A DNA stretch of 64,000 bases from Verrucomicrobiota bacterium (GTDB lineage Bacteria > Verrucomicrobiota > Lentisphaeria > JABSQK01 > JAJFLO01): NCBI GenBank assembly GCA_021772615.1, contig JAJFLQ010000040.1:171619-235618 (forward strand), written 5' to 3'. Of the stretch, positions 11,226-20,014 are shown piece by piece. Both the position numbers and the translations under genes were made by a program. The notes under the pieces were generated by a model, which was given only the letters and a program-made list of their open reading frames with translations, had not been told where the DNA came from and did no database searches. The first letter of the stretch is position 1. The number at the start of each line of letters is the position of its first letter.

Positions 11226-11360
11226 TCGTCGCGCGGCATGTACATTTTTGGTGTCCGTATGCGTTGTAAACATCGTCGTAGAATGGAAATGATTCCGTAC
11301 CTGCAGTTTCGTCGGCGTCTCGATTGATTAATCATAAATGACTTGTTATCTTCCCAACCT

Positions 11361-12344
11361 ATGAACAGTCTAACGCCCCACGACGTGCCAGTGCTCCTGA
11401 AACTCATCGCCGATAACTCCGTTCCGTGTGGCGGTTGCGGTAAACGCCTGACTTTCGCCGGTCTCGACTCTTTGACGATGAGTTCATGTCCGACCTGTAA
11501 TGAGAAGAATCTTGTACCGCGCAGACTTGATGGTTTCTGGCTGGTCCGGCCGCTGCAAATCAGTGAAATGGCCCGTGTTTATGCCGCCGCGCATGAGGAT
11601 GTGCCGCACCGACTGTTTACGGTCAAGATCGCGCCTGAAGGTAAGTCCGGCGACCGCGATTTTCGCAACCGCCTGAATTACGAGGCCGGCATTCTCCGGG
11701 CGATCGAACCTCATGACCGCGTTTTGAATGGGATGGCATTCGGCGAGGATGCAGGCGAGCATTATCTGGCGACCCAGTTCGCCGGCGGCGAAAGCCTGGA
11801 GGCACGGATCAAGACGCGCGGGGTATTGAACGAGACCGAAGCCATGGTCATGGTGCTCAACCTGCTTGCCGCCGTGAATCATGTCGTTCAGAGCGGGTTT
11901 CTGCACCGGGACATCCGGCCGGAGAACGTCTTTCTCACCACGGAGAATGGGGCATTTCTGTACAACTTCTGTATCAGCGCGGCGCTCGATAAAGCCGCCG
12001 CACACGAGGGAGATTTTCCCAAGGGCTCGCCACTATTCGTTGCGCCCGAGCAATACGTCGGCGGCGAGAGTCCGGGCAGCGAGATCTATAGCATCGGCAT
12101 GGTCCTGTATTACGCACTTACCGGAGACAATTACTATACGCCCAAAGAGTTGAAGCGCATTCTCGGCAGCGTCTCCGCCGAGTCGACACTGGTATTGAGC
12201 CGGGCGCACGACAAAATGAAAAAAATCAATCACGAGATCGGCAATATCCTGCTGCGAATGGTGAAACGGTTACCCGAGCATCGGTATCAGTTTCTTTTCG
12301 AAGTCGAGCGGGATCTCTACGGTCTGGTCAACAAGCGCTTCTAG
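11361..12344 (+). CDS. Zinc-ribbon pseudokinase of the Hanks Ser/Thr family
   Basis: The 327-residue product begins with a treble-clef style zinc ribbon (CGGC at 23-26, CPTC at 43-46) followed by a protein-kinase fold. The Lys of the ATP site (LFTVKIAP) and the catalytic loop HRDIRPEN are kept. The glycine loop is lost (LQISEMARVY) and the DFG motif is replaced by NFC, removing the magnesium-binding Asp. Activity is therefore doubtful; it may bind nucleotide or act as a regulator of the kinase encoded 12 bases downstream. APE-like VAPEQ is present. I prefer ATG 11361 to the TTG at 11343; neither has a clear ribosome binding site. Confidence 0.85.
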   Translation: MNSLTPHDVPVLLKLIADNSVPCGGCGKRLTFAGLDSLTMSSCPTCNEKNLVPRRLDGFWLVRPLQISEMARVYAAAHEDVPHRLFTVKIAPEGKSGDRDFRNRLNYEAGILRAIEPHDRVLNGMAFGEDAGEHYLATQFAGGESLEARIKTRGVLNETEAMVMVLNLLAAVNHVVQSGFLHRDIRPENVFLTTENGAFLYNFCISAALDKAAAHEGDFPKGSPLFVAPEQYVGGESPGSEIYSIGMVLYYALTGDNYYTPKELKRILGSVSAESTLVLSRAHDKMKKINHEIGNILLRMVKRLPEHRYQFLFEVERDLYGLVNKRF

Positions 12345-12355
12345 TGGGAGATCGG

Positions 12356-14281
12356 ATGTCGGGTACCACAATAAAGCCAGGTGAGACCATCGGTCACTTC
12401 CGAATTGAGACACAGCTCGGCGTCGGCGGCATGGGCGCCGTGTATGTCGCGCAGGACCTCACCCTGTCACGCAAAGTAGCAATCAAGTTCATGAATCGCA
12501 GCCTGCTGGTTACGCAAGGGGACGCATCGATTCGCGATGCGATGGAGAAACGCTTTATTCGCGAGGCACAGAGCGCGGCGGCGATCAACCATCCGAATCT
12601 TGCCCAGATCTACGAAGCTAATTTCGAAAGCGACAACTGGTATATCGCGATGGAAATGATCGACGGCGCGTCGCTGCACGATCTGATCGAAGGCGGAAAA
12701 ACCTTTGTTGTCGACGAGATTATCGACATCTGCATGCAGACGGTGAAAGGGTTGGACTATGCGTGGAAGAAGTACAAGATCGTCCATCGCGACATCAAAC
12801 CGCATAACATCATGGTCACAAGTGAAGACCTGGTAAAGATTGTGGATCTGGGGTTAGCAAAACCCATGGACAAGGACCTTGAACAGACCGATCTCCCCGA
12901 ATTGACGCAGGCGGGCACGCCCGTCGGCACGCCGCAGTACATGGCGCCGGAGCAGGCTGCCGGCCGGTGCGATATAACCTACCAGGTAGACATATTTGCG
13001 CTCGGCGCTACGCTCTACGAGATGTGTACCGGTAAGCGTGCATTCCGTGGTGCAACGATCCCCATGATTTACGTGGATCAGTTAAAAAAGAAATACCGGC
13101 CGATTAACGAGGTAAATAGCGGGATTCCCGATTTTCTTGTGCAGCTGATCGATGACATGCTCGAACCGAAGCCGGAAGATCGAATCGACAGTTATGACAG
13201 TATCGTTGCGCGCCTTCGAGGCGGTTCCCCTTCTGCTGCAACTGTTTCAGTTCCTCGCCTGTCCGAGCCGGCGCCGGTTTCCGCGGGGGCCTCGTATACC
13301 CTGGATTGTCCCAGTTGCAGTCAGGAATTGGACGTGAGTGCAGAGTACAGCGGCATGCAGGTGTATTGTCCGCGTTGTAATACACTCATTCAGGTACCCG
13401 ATCTCGATGCGCACACGGTCGTCGGTGCAATGGCGCCGGTCGACGCGGCTCATACCGTTACCGCTCACTCGGAGATTCACGAGAGCCTGTCGGCGATAAA
13501 CTCGGCGCCGCAAGTGCCGATTTCATCATTTGTGGCGACAGACGATCTCGAGTATCTCCAGGGCGTACTCGGGTCGAGCCTGCACGAGTTTGATCACCTC
13601 CAGCCGACATTCTATTGGGAACTCGCAGTTGTCAGCGAACTCTTAAGCAAAAAGCTGCAACCGTTAAAGGAATGTATTGTCGATTCAACCACGCGCAATG
13701 GAGACGGCGCAGCGTCGCGACGCAATAGCCGCGGGGATTACCACCAATTCGTAGAATCACAATTTCACGAATTCTCGCGGCTCATAACGAGTCTCTACAC
13801 GTTGTTTGCCGAGGACCTGGTACACGCCGTTGGGCATGAAAATCTCAAGCCGATATTCAGCGTGGCGAATAAATTCGGGAAGCTCATCGCAGAATTGCAG
13901 CAACTGCATAGCCGCGTCGCGGCCGAGCCGGTGCCGCGTGAACCGCTTACAACCGATCTCCAGCACGTTTTGACCGATTGGCTTCCAGACGGTTGCAAGC
14001 AGCTCATCAGCCGGAAGCCACTCCCCGAAGAGGATCAATATCAGGAAATCAATCGGATGATGACCGCGTGGGCGCCGCACTGCCACGTCGGTATGGAAAA
14101 TATGATCCACCACTTGCGGCAATCGAGCCTGCGTGATCGCGACACCGAGGTGCTGCAGATACAATGCTCGATCATACCGAATAATCTGACGCGTTTTTTC
14201 ATCCTCGCCGCCCGGTGTCGTATCGGCAAGACCGGGCCTAAGTCGGTCGCCGGCGAGATATCTGCGGCAGTACTGCAGTGA
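12356..14281 (+). CDS. Ser/Thr protein kinase with internal zinc ribbon
   Basis: This is a 641-residue soluble Hanks-type kinase with all key residues: glycine loop LGVGGMGAVY, VAIK (Lys 44), HRDIKPHN (Asp 146), the DFG equivalent DLG (Asp 164) and MAPEQ. The kinase domain ends near residue 285; a zinc ribbon follows (CPSC 318-321, CPRC 338-341), then about 240 residues that look helical and that I do not recognise. No membrane segment is present. ATG 12356 is preferred because GGGAG lies 5 bases upstream; the track start (GTG 12344) overlaps the stop of the pseudokinase. The two genes are clearly one transcription unit and share the kinase-plus-ribbon design, which suggests that the proteins work together. 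Confidence 0.93.
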   Translation: MSGTTIKPGETIGHFRIETQLGVGGMGAVYVAQDLTLSRKVAIKFMNRSLLVTQGDASIRDAMEKRFIREAQSAAAINHPNLAQIYEANFESDNWYIAMEMIDGASLHDLIEGGKTFVVDEIIDICMQTVKGLDYAWKKYKIVHRDIKPHNIMVTSEDLVKIVDLGLAKPMDKDLEQTDLPELTQAGTPVGTPQYMAPEQAAGRCDITYQVDIFALGATLYEMCTGKRAFRGATIPMIYVDQLKKKYRPINEVNSGIPDFLVQLIDDMLEPKPEDRIDSYDSIVARLRGGSPSAATVSVPRLSEPAPVSAGASYTLDCPSCSQELDVSAEYSGMQVYCPRCNTLIQVPDLDAHTVVGAMAPVDAAHTVTAHSEIHESLSAINSAPQVPISSFVATDDLEYLQGVLGSSLHEFDHLQPTFYWELAVVSELLSKKLQPLKECIVDSTTRNGDGAASRRNSRGDYHQFVESQFHEFSRLITSLYTLFAEDLVHAVGHENLKPIFSVANKFGKLIAELQQLHSRVAAEPVPREPLTTDLQHVLTDWLPDGCKQLISRKPLPEEDQYQEINRMMTAWAPHCHVGMENMIHHLRQSSLRDRDTEVLQIQCSIIPNNLTRFFILAARCRIGKTGPKSVAGEISAAVLQ

Positions 14282-14505
14282 AAAATGGCAGTGGCCGAAG
14301 CCGCACCGGCCGGCGAGCTGCAAGCATGTGGCTCATCGGTGTTCCGCATCTGCCGAACTGACGCCGGTATGTGTCGTTTCGGTGCGCCAACATTTAAGGT
14401 CGCCCCGCTCCGTGAAAAATTGTGAGTACAGCGGCGAAATGTGACGCCGAATTCGCATCAATTATTTTCCTCGAAAAATCCCGTTCATCCGAACAGAACA
14501 TATGA

Positions 14506-15406
14506 TTACGTGTTGGGGGGCGCGTTGGAGCCAGGTATGGTATCGTAGAGGGCGTAGTCGTTGTGGCAGACGTCGGCGCCTTCAAAATGCGGAATTGCCT
14601 CGGTCACCCAGGCGCGTACTGCGGACATATGCTCCTTGCTTCCGATCCGGGATGCTTCTGCAACCAGGCTCGGCCAGTCAGCTTGTCGACCGATCATGTC
14701 CAGTATAATGATGGTCGTGTCCATTTTTCGGAGCACGACCAGGCCCGCCGGCACTGTCGCGTTGTCGGAGTCGACCAAACGCATACGATAGCGTGCCGCG
14801 GGATTTTCAACGTAACGTCGGACGATTTAGTCGACATTGCGTACACCCAGTGTCGACCCCCGCCATTCATGCAACATCTCGGCCCACAACTGCTCGACCC
14901 ACTGCCGGTGTTGCCGGTCCTCGTGGTCGCACAGTTGGACATACACATCACTGAGGATTTGCCTGGTTTGCGCGTTTTGCATCTCACCGCTCAGCTCCTC
15001 GTGTCCAATAAAGTCTTCGAGACTGAGACGTTTCGCCAACCGGTGTTTTCCGTACGTATCATGCTTTTCGATATATCCATTGCTGTAACTCCGAAGATAG
15101 CAATAATAGGATAGAACGCGTTCTACGGGGTCCCGCAGCACTGTGAAGAAGCGAATGTCAAATGCGGATTCGCGTCATGGTAGAGAATCCGAAGTGACCA
15201 TAAAACAGCTGGTACGGCGCCAGGCCTTCGGCTGTGATTTTCTCTCGTGGATCCACGTACTGAATCCATCTCACGGCGAGCCGTTTGCGCAGGAATGCGA
15301 CTACGGACGTGCCGCCCGTTTTCGGAATGTGCAGAAAACAACGTTTCGCATCCGAATCCATGCCAATTGAATCTGGATTTTTCTCGCGTTGATTATGAAT
15401 GACCAT
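14506..15406 (-). pseudogene. Decayed sulfotransferase
   Basis: Three open segments on the reverse strand together make one sulfotransferase. Segment 1 (15406-15158) has the PAPS loop LHIPKTGGTS. After a one-base insertion near 15163 the frame resumes as DIRFFTVLRDPVERVLSYY (the 3'-phosphate motif) to 14827, where a TAA interrupts. The same frame then continues through VRRYVENPAARYRM to the stop at 14506. One frameshift plus one nonsense codon argue for a true pseudogene, though a sequencing error could explain one of the two. It is a different subfamily from the two intact sulfotransferases upstream. Confidence 0.8.
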
Positions 15407-15814
15407 GTTGTACGCTACAACGAATGTCGTTGGAAATCACGGTCACGACGTTGACGATGTTGCCCAGACGTTGAGGACACCGCCAGGCTTGAGCCATCAC
15501 CCGGTTCGTCACTCGCTTATCGCCACCGACGCGATTGAGATAGACTTCCCAAGCGCCGTAATGCTGTTCATTTGAACGCCCTTTTCTTCCGTGCTGTGGC
15601 GACCAATGCGGGCGATCTCGTTACAGATAGGAGCCGGCTCGAGCCCGGATCATGACAGGAACTGTAAGGCGGTCACCCGCACCGTCGAACTGATGCCGCC
15701 AAAATGGACGTTCAACTTTATAGGGCTTTTGCCTCAGACTGCTGAGCTCTGGTGCTGCCTGATTGTCGGCAGGACCTGCAACACGAATGGCAATTTCTCA
15801 CGCAGACCTGAATG
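15407..15814. repeat. Gene-free region with fragments of a diverged dispersed repeat
   Basis: No gene is supported. The stretch 15637-15760 contains blocks that recur near 52.7-52.9 kb: AAAATGGACGTTCAAC (15701-15716) is an exact inverted match to 52718-52733, TTCAACTTTA followed by GAGCTCTGGT recurs in direct orientation, and CTCGAGCCC...CATGACAGG recurs as well. The order of blocks differs, so these look like remnants of an old mobile or repeated element. Confidence 0.4.
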
Positions 15815-17344
15815 TCACTTTTCGTCGCGTTCGATAACGACGTAGCGGCCGCCGCCGTTGCTCCAGACGTAAAGCAGGATGGTGTCGACGTCGAGTCCGC
15901 GGGCGATTTCGATTGCGTCATCGGCATTGCGAACCGGTCGGCGGTTGATTTCCATGATAACCTGGCCTTTGCGGACGCCCGCTTCGTAAGCCGGTGCACC
16001 CGGTTTGATTTCCGTTACCACCGCGCCCTCAAGATCCTGCGGTATATCGAACTGCTGGCGAAACAGAGGCGAAAGATCCTGCACAATAATGCCGTCAAGC
16101 AGGACGTCGTCGCGGTCGTTCCGCCCTTTTTCGAAATAACCGGCCAAGTCGTCCCCGGGCAGTTCTTTCAGGACGGCGGTAAGCGCTTTCTCGTTGCCGT
16201 CGCGCATGACTTTCACGTCGACCTGCGTGTCCGGAGCGGTTCGCGCGACCATCAGGCGAAGGTGGCGTACGTCCTTCACCTTCTTGCGGTCAAACGCGAT
16301 TATGACGTCGCCGTTTTTGATTCCCGCTGCTTCAGCTGCGCTATCAGGCGTTACATCACTTACGAGGGCGCCCGCATTGTCCGGCAAGCCAAAGGCCTCG
16401 GCCAATTCCGGCGTGACCTGCTGGATCATCACACCCAGGAATCCGCGGACGACGCGACCGTGGCGAATAATGCGTTCCATAACGCTCTTGACCAGATTGA
16501 TCGGTACCGCAAATCCGATTCCCTGGTTGCCGCCGCTTCGGCTGAGAATCGCGGTGTTGATTCCAATGAGGCGGCCTTCGGCGTCGACCAGTGCGCCGCC
16601 TGAATTCCCAGGATTAATCGAAGCGTCGGTCTGGATGAAGTCTTCGTAATCCGTGATGCCTATGTTGCCGCGACCCAACGCGCTGACGATTCCTCGCGTC
16701 ACGGTCTGACCAACGCCGAAAGGATTGCCGATAGCGACGACGAAATCGCCGACCTCGGCGGTATCGCTGTCGGCGAAGGTAACGGCAGGCAGGTTGTCGC
16801 CCTCAATCTTCAGGATCGCGATATCAGTCTTGGGGTCGGCGCCGATAAGCTCGGCCGGGTATTCCTTGTTTCCGTCGGCGAGAGATACGAGGATCTCGTC
16901 GGCGCCGTCGACGACGTGATTATTCGTGATCACGTAGCCGTCGCCGGTCACAATGACGCCGGAACCGAGGCTTTGTTCCTTGCGCGAACGCGGGTTCCAT
17001 TGCTCCTGTGAATCAAATTGATCGCCGAAGAAATGACGGAAAAGTGGATCGTTGAAGAATGGCAAATGCTGCAGATCTCTTGACCCCTTCACAATCTTGG
17101 TAGTGAATATATTTACCACGCTGGGCGCGACGCGTTTGATCATCGGCGCCATACTGGTCTGGGCCTTTACAGCGGCGGACAGCGGCGCCGGGTCGACCGT
17201 GACCGGTACTGTTGATTTTTCTGTTCTCTCGCCGAACGGCCACCAGTCGTCGGCATGGATCGATGAGGCGATGAAAACCACACATCCAGCGGCCACCGCA
17301 GCAGTTGAAAGAAGCAGCTTCTTATGGGTACGTGTACCAGTCAT
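15815..17344 (-). CDS. degP: DegP/HtrA-type periplasmic serine protease with two PDZ domains
   Basis: The 509-residue protein has a signal peptide (LLLSTAAVAAGCVVFIASS, cut near residue 31) and degrades or refolds damaged envelope proteins. The trypsin-like triad is complete: His 143 (TNNHVVDG), Asp 174 (KTDIAIL) and Ser 248 (GNSGGALVD). PDZ1 (about 285-375) and PDZ2 (about 395-500) follow, the usual Do-family layout; DegP and DegQ cannot be told apart here. The start is secure: AGGAGG lies 9 bases before the ATG. It stands alone. I saw no clear stress promoter in the leader. Confidence 0.95.
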   Translation of the reverse strand: MTGTRTHKKLLLSTAAVAAGCVVFIASSIHADDWWPFGERTEKSTVPVTVDPAPLSAAVKAQTSMAPMIKRVAPSVVNIFTTKIVKGSRDLQHLPFFNDPLFRHFFGDQFDSQEQWNPRSRKEQSLGSGVIVTGDGYVITNNHVVDGADEILVSLADGNKEYPAELIGADPKTDIAILKIEGDNLPAVTFADSDTAEVGDFVVAIGNPFGVGQTVTRGIVSALGRGNIGITDYEDFIQTDASINPGNSGGALVDAEGRLIGINTAILSRSGGNQGIGFAVPINLVKSVMERIIRHGRVVRGFLGVMIQQVTPELAEAFGLPDNAGALVSDVTPDSAAEAAGIKNGDVIIAFDRKKVKDVRHLRLMVARTAPDTQVDVKVMRDGNEKALTAVLKELPGDDLAGYFEKGRNDRDDVLLDGIIVQDLSPLFRQQFDIPQDLEGAVVTEIKPGAPAYEAGVRKGQVIMEINRRPVRNADDAIEIARGLDVDTILLYVWSNGGGRYVVIERDEK

Positions 17345-17513
17345 TTTTTTAGTCCTCCTGTTGTGTATGTGATTAATGATGCGTCAATGGGTTTAGACCC
17401 CGGTTTTTGATTTTGTTTCATGATCATTGCAAGCGCCAATGACTTTGCGCGGGGACGCACCGGATCATTCGGTGCACGACTTGCAGGAGGAGTGTTGCTA
17501 CAAGGGCTGGGGG

Positions 17514-18320
17514 TCAGCTTGAGGACGTGAAGACGGTGAGGTTGTTCTTGATGATCAACGCATCGAACAGGTCATTGACCTCGTCTGCCGGTAGTCCGAA
17601 GGCCAGCCGGGTTTTTTCGATGAACGCCTTTTCTACCGCCGCGAGCTGACCGTCGACCATGGCGATTTCCAGCATGTTGGCGATGAGGCAGCGCTTCTGC
17701 GCCGGACTAAGCAGGTCATTCAGCTCGTTGATCAAGGTGTCGTGCTCGATTTCGGCGCCGTAACGGATTCCGGCGGCGGCGGCCGCGCCGTCTGTGATCA
17801 GGTGATTCAACTTTGACAGTTCTGCCTGACCCGCATCGCCGTCGATCCAGATGATGGCGTGGAGCAACGCAAAGAAACCGGACGTCGGCGTGAGGGCAGG
17901 GGGCTCGGCCACATCGCCATGGTCGGTGGCATCGGCAACATCGTGCGCCGCGGCGCGCACGTGCGGTGACAGCGTGGCCGCGGTCCAGTACGACTGCATG
18001 CGTGTTAATTCGGCGTGGTCGTGGGCGGCGCATTTGAGCCGCCAGGATTGATCCCCCGTTTTCAGTACCAGGTAGGCGAACGGCCGATCGGTCGCGATTT
18101 CGAATGCTTTTAACGTGTCGTAGCGGACGAGCACCGGGTGAAACGGTTCACCAAGTTTCCGCGAATACGCTGCAAGCGCTGCCGAATCGGCCAACAGGTA
18201 GGTTTCGCCGACATTGCCGTCGATATCGGTTAACGTGCGAACGATAACGTCGGGCTCGACGATATGAAATCGGGATTCACAGTCGTATTTTACTTCTGGC
18301 GGTATCTTTATTTTCGTCAC
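17514..18320 (-). CDS. TerB-like helical protein encoded with tsaB
   Basis: This is a soluble 268-residue protein. The C-terminal half (about 135-265) reads like a TerB-type helical bundle: LLHAIIWIDGDAG and IANMLEIAMVDGQ each contain the acidic turn typical of that family, where they may bind a metal. The N-terminal half (about 1-110) is a beta-rich segment I do not recognise. The gene overlaps the end of tsaB by 4 bases, so translation is probably coupled, yet no TerB-type protein is a known part of the t6A pathway. Function unknown. Confidence 0.6.
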   Translation of the reverse strand: MTKIKIPPEVKYDCESRFHIVEPDVIVRTLTDIDGNVGETYLLADSAALAAYSRKLGEPFHPVLVRYDTLKAFEIATDRPFAYLVLKTGDQSWRLKCAAHDHAELTRMQSYWTAATLSPHVRAAAHDVADATDHGDVAEPPALTPTSGFFALLHAIIWIDGDAGQAELSKLNHLITDGAAAAAGIRYGAEIEHDTLINELNDLLSPAQKRCLIANMLEIAMVDGQLAAVEKAFIEKTRLAFGLPADEVNDLFDALIIKNNLTVFTSSS

Positions 18321-18979
18321 ACGCTTATCGGGCGGGGCTTCACGAACACCGCCGGCCTCACATAAAGTGGTTCAATCGGCTCATTTGTTGACGCGTCTTT
18401 CGACTGCCATCCCGGCGCTGTCATGAGGTTGGTCGCGTCGAGATAGGGAAGTGTTATTACTCGCAGTTCGTTCGCCGCCAACGCCGGATTTTCCGCAAGT
18501 GTAACATACACCGTGTCTGCATCCTGCGATAGCGCGGTGAGCGGTACTGCCGCGGCGTCTCCGGTCGCGTTCAGCCTTGTTCCTGTATACTGGAATGGCG
18601 ACAGGATTACCTCGCGGCGGCGGCCGTCGTGCACGGTCGTTATTTTCCGGCCTGCGGAGGGCATCGCTTGCCATGCCATCGCGACGCTGCTGGGGACACC
18701 GCGATAGATGCTGCCCGATCCCGCGCAGATGCCTTGCACCAGCGCAGCGCCGACACGAATACCTGTGAAGCTGCCGGGGCCGGCGCCTATCGTCCATCGG
18801 GCAATGTCCCGCCATGTTACCTTGGCGGCGACGCAGATGCGAACCATGTCCGGAAGGAGGTTTGCGGACCGTCTGCCCACGGACAAGTCATGGGCGGCTG
18901 CGATGACTTGTTTGGCAGAACGGTCATATATCACAAACGATGCCGTGTTTGAGGATGTGTCGAGGGCTGCATCCAGCAT
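18317..18979 (-). CDS. tsaB: tRNA threonylcarbamoyladenosine biosynthesis protein TsaB
   Basis: TsaB is the non-catalytic ASKHA-fold partner of TsaD in making t6A37 on tRNAs that read ANN codons. The N-terminal LDTSSNTAS and the signature GAGPGSFTGIRVG are present, and the length (220 residues) is normal. The gene is the middle one of a tight operon: 1 base after the arginyltransferase-type gene and overlapping the TerB-like gene by 4 bases. tsaD, tsaC and tsaE are not in the window. Confidence 0.93.
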   Translation of the reverse strand: MLDAALDTSSNTASFVIYDRSAKQVIAAAHDLSVGRRSANLLPDMVRICVAAKVTWRDIARWTIGAGPGSFTGIRVGAALVQGICAGSGSIYRGVPSSVAMAWQAMPSAGRKITTVHDGRRREVILSPFQYTGTRLNATGDAAAVPLTALSQDADTVYVTLAENPALAANELRVITLPYLDATNLMTAPGWQSKDASTNEPIEPLYVRPAVFVKPRPISV

Positions 18980-18980
18980 A

Positions 18981-19736
18981 CTATTCCATTCCGATCCAAT
19001 CTCCTGTCGATCTGTCCCGGATCTCCGAACGACGGAATTTCTTCTTGTAGTTCATTTTTGGATGGTCAGCGATGTAAAATCCAAGATGATAATAGACAAA
19101 GTCTTCTCTCGCTGCCCATTCTATACCTTTAAGGATGGCGAGCGAACCGAGGCTGCGACTGCCGTAATCCGGATCAAAAACAAAGTATACGGCCGACACT
19201 GAACATTTTGCTACGTCGATAATACCGAAACCGATGAGACGATCGTCCAGGCGAAATTCGATCTCGCGGGAAATCAAAGGGTTCGAGTACATCTGATAAT
19301 ACATGGTACTGAGCTGGTCCTCCGGATCGAATTGATCGCGATATTGAAAACTGCCCCGGCTGCGCAGAAAGTGCTGGTGGTATTGGTATCTCAGGTATAT
19401 CGCCTCTTTCTCTACAGTCGGTGTCGGGCTGGTCACGTCGAAGGCAACATCCTGATTTCTACGCAGAACACGCTTCTGTGATCGGGTCGGCTGAAAGTCC
19501 GGTATCACGACGCGATAATTCTGACAAAGCTGGCATTGCGGGCAATTAAACTGGTAGTACAAGGGGCCACAGCGGCGATAGCCCTTGTTGAGGGCTATCT
19601 CGAAAAAATCCGGATTCATGCCGCCGTCGATCTGAAAAACGCGCGATCGGCTAGAGCGATCGCCAAAGTATGAACATCGCGATTCAATCGTCAGCGGCAG
19701 TCGATCCAGGATCGCACTGACCTGGTTGTATTTCAT
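18981..19736 (-). CDS. bpt: Bacterial aminoacyl-tRNA--protein transferase (Bpt/ATE family)
   Basis: The enzyme adds an amino acid (leucine in characterised Bpt) from aminoacyl-tRNA to N-terminal Asp or Glu of proteins, marking them for ClpS/ClpAP. The family cysteines are seen in FNCPQCQLCQNYRV, preceded by SRVFQIDGGM and followed by SQKRVLRRN. The C-terminal GNAT-like half has FGIIDV and YYHLGFYI, close to the family's usual form. The length (about 251 residues) is typical. ATG 19736 is used here; GTG 19745 is possible and neither has a good ribosome binding site. It leads the bpt-tsaB-TerB-like operon. Confidence 0.88.
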   Translation of the reverse strand: MKYNQVSAILDRLPLTIESRCSYFGDRSSRSRVFQIDGGMNPDFFEIALNKGYRRCGPLYYQFNCPQCQLCQNYRVVIPDFQPTRSQKRVLRRNQDVAFDVTSPTPTVEKEAIYLRYQYHQHFLRSRGSFQYRDQFDPEDQLSTMYYQMYSNPLISREIEFRLDDRLIGFGIIDVAKCSVSAVYFVFDPDYGSRSLGSLAILKGIEWAAREDFVYYHLGFYIADHPKMNYKKKFRRSEIRDRSTGDWIGME

Positions 19737-19853
19737 GATAGTCACGCACCCGTCATAAACGTAGTCCGATACCGGGCTTTATCGAGCGGACCGCGCAAAA
19801 ATCGACCGGTTCTATAGCGCTGTGGCGCCCGGATGCGACACCATGCCGGGGCC

Positions 19854-19894
19854 AAATTTTGTAAAGTTTGGCTTTTACGCCTTTAACAAAATTT
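19854..19894. promoter_or_regulatory. Nested inverted repeat upstream of the aldolase gene
   Basis: AAATTTTGTAAAG and CTTTAACAAAATTT form a near-perfect 13-base inverted repeat around a 14-base centre. Inside it GTAAAG...CTTTTAC can pair as a competing hairpin. It is AT-rich in a GC-rich context and lies in the gap between bpt and fbaB, about 120 bases before the fbaB start. An operator or an attenuator-like leader are both possible. Confidence 0.45.
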
Positions 19895-20014
19895 CACCGG
19901 TAATATATTGCCCGATTCTCTCGAATAGCGGTGTCTTACCGCGGCATCGAAGCCTGCTTGCACGTGCAGTGCCGCACCGCTCAAGAAAAACGTGCCAATA
20001 CTGGAGATATTCTC

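Noticed and set aside
15812-16603. 263-residue plus-strand ORF
   Set aside because: Antisense to the DegP-type protease, whose catalytic triad is clear.
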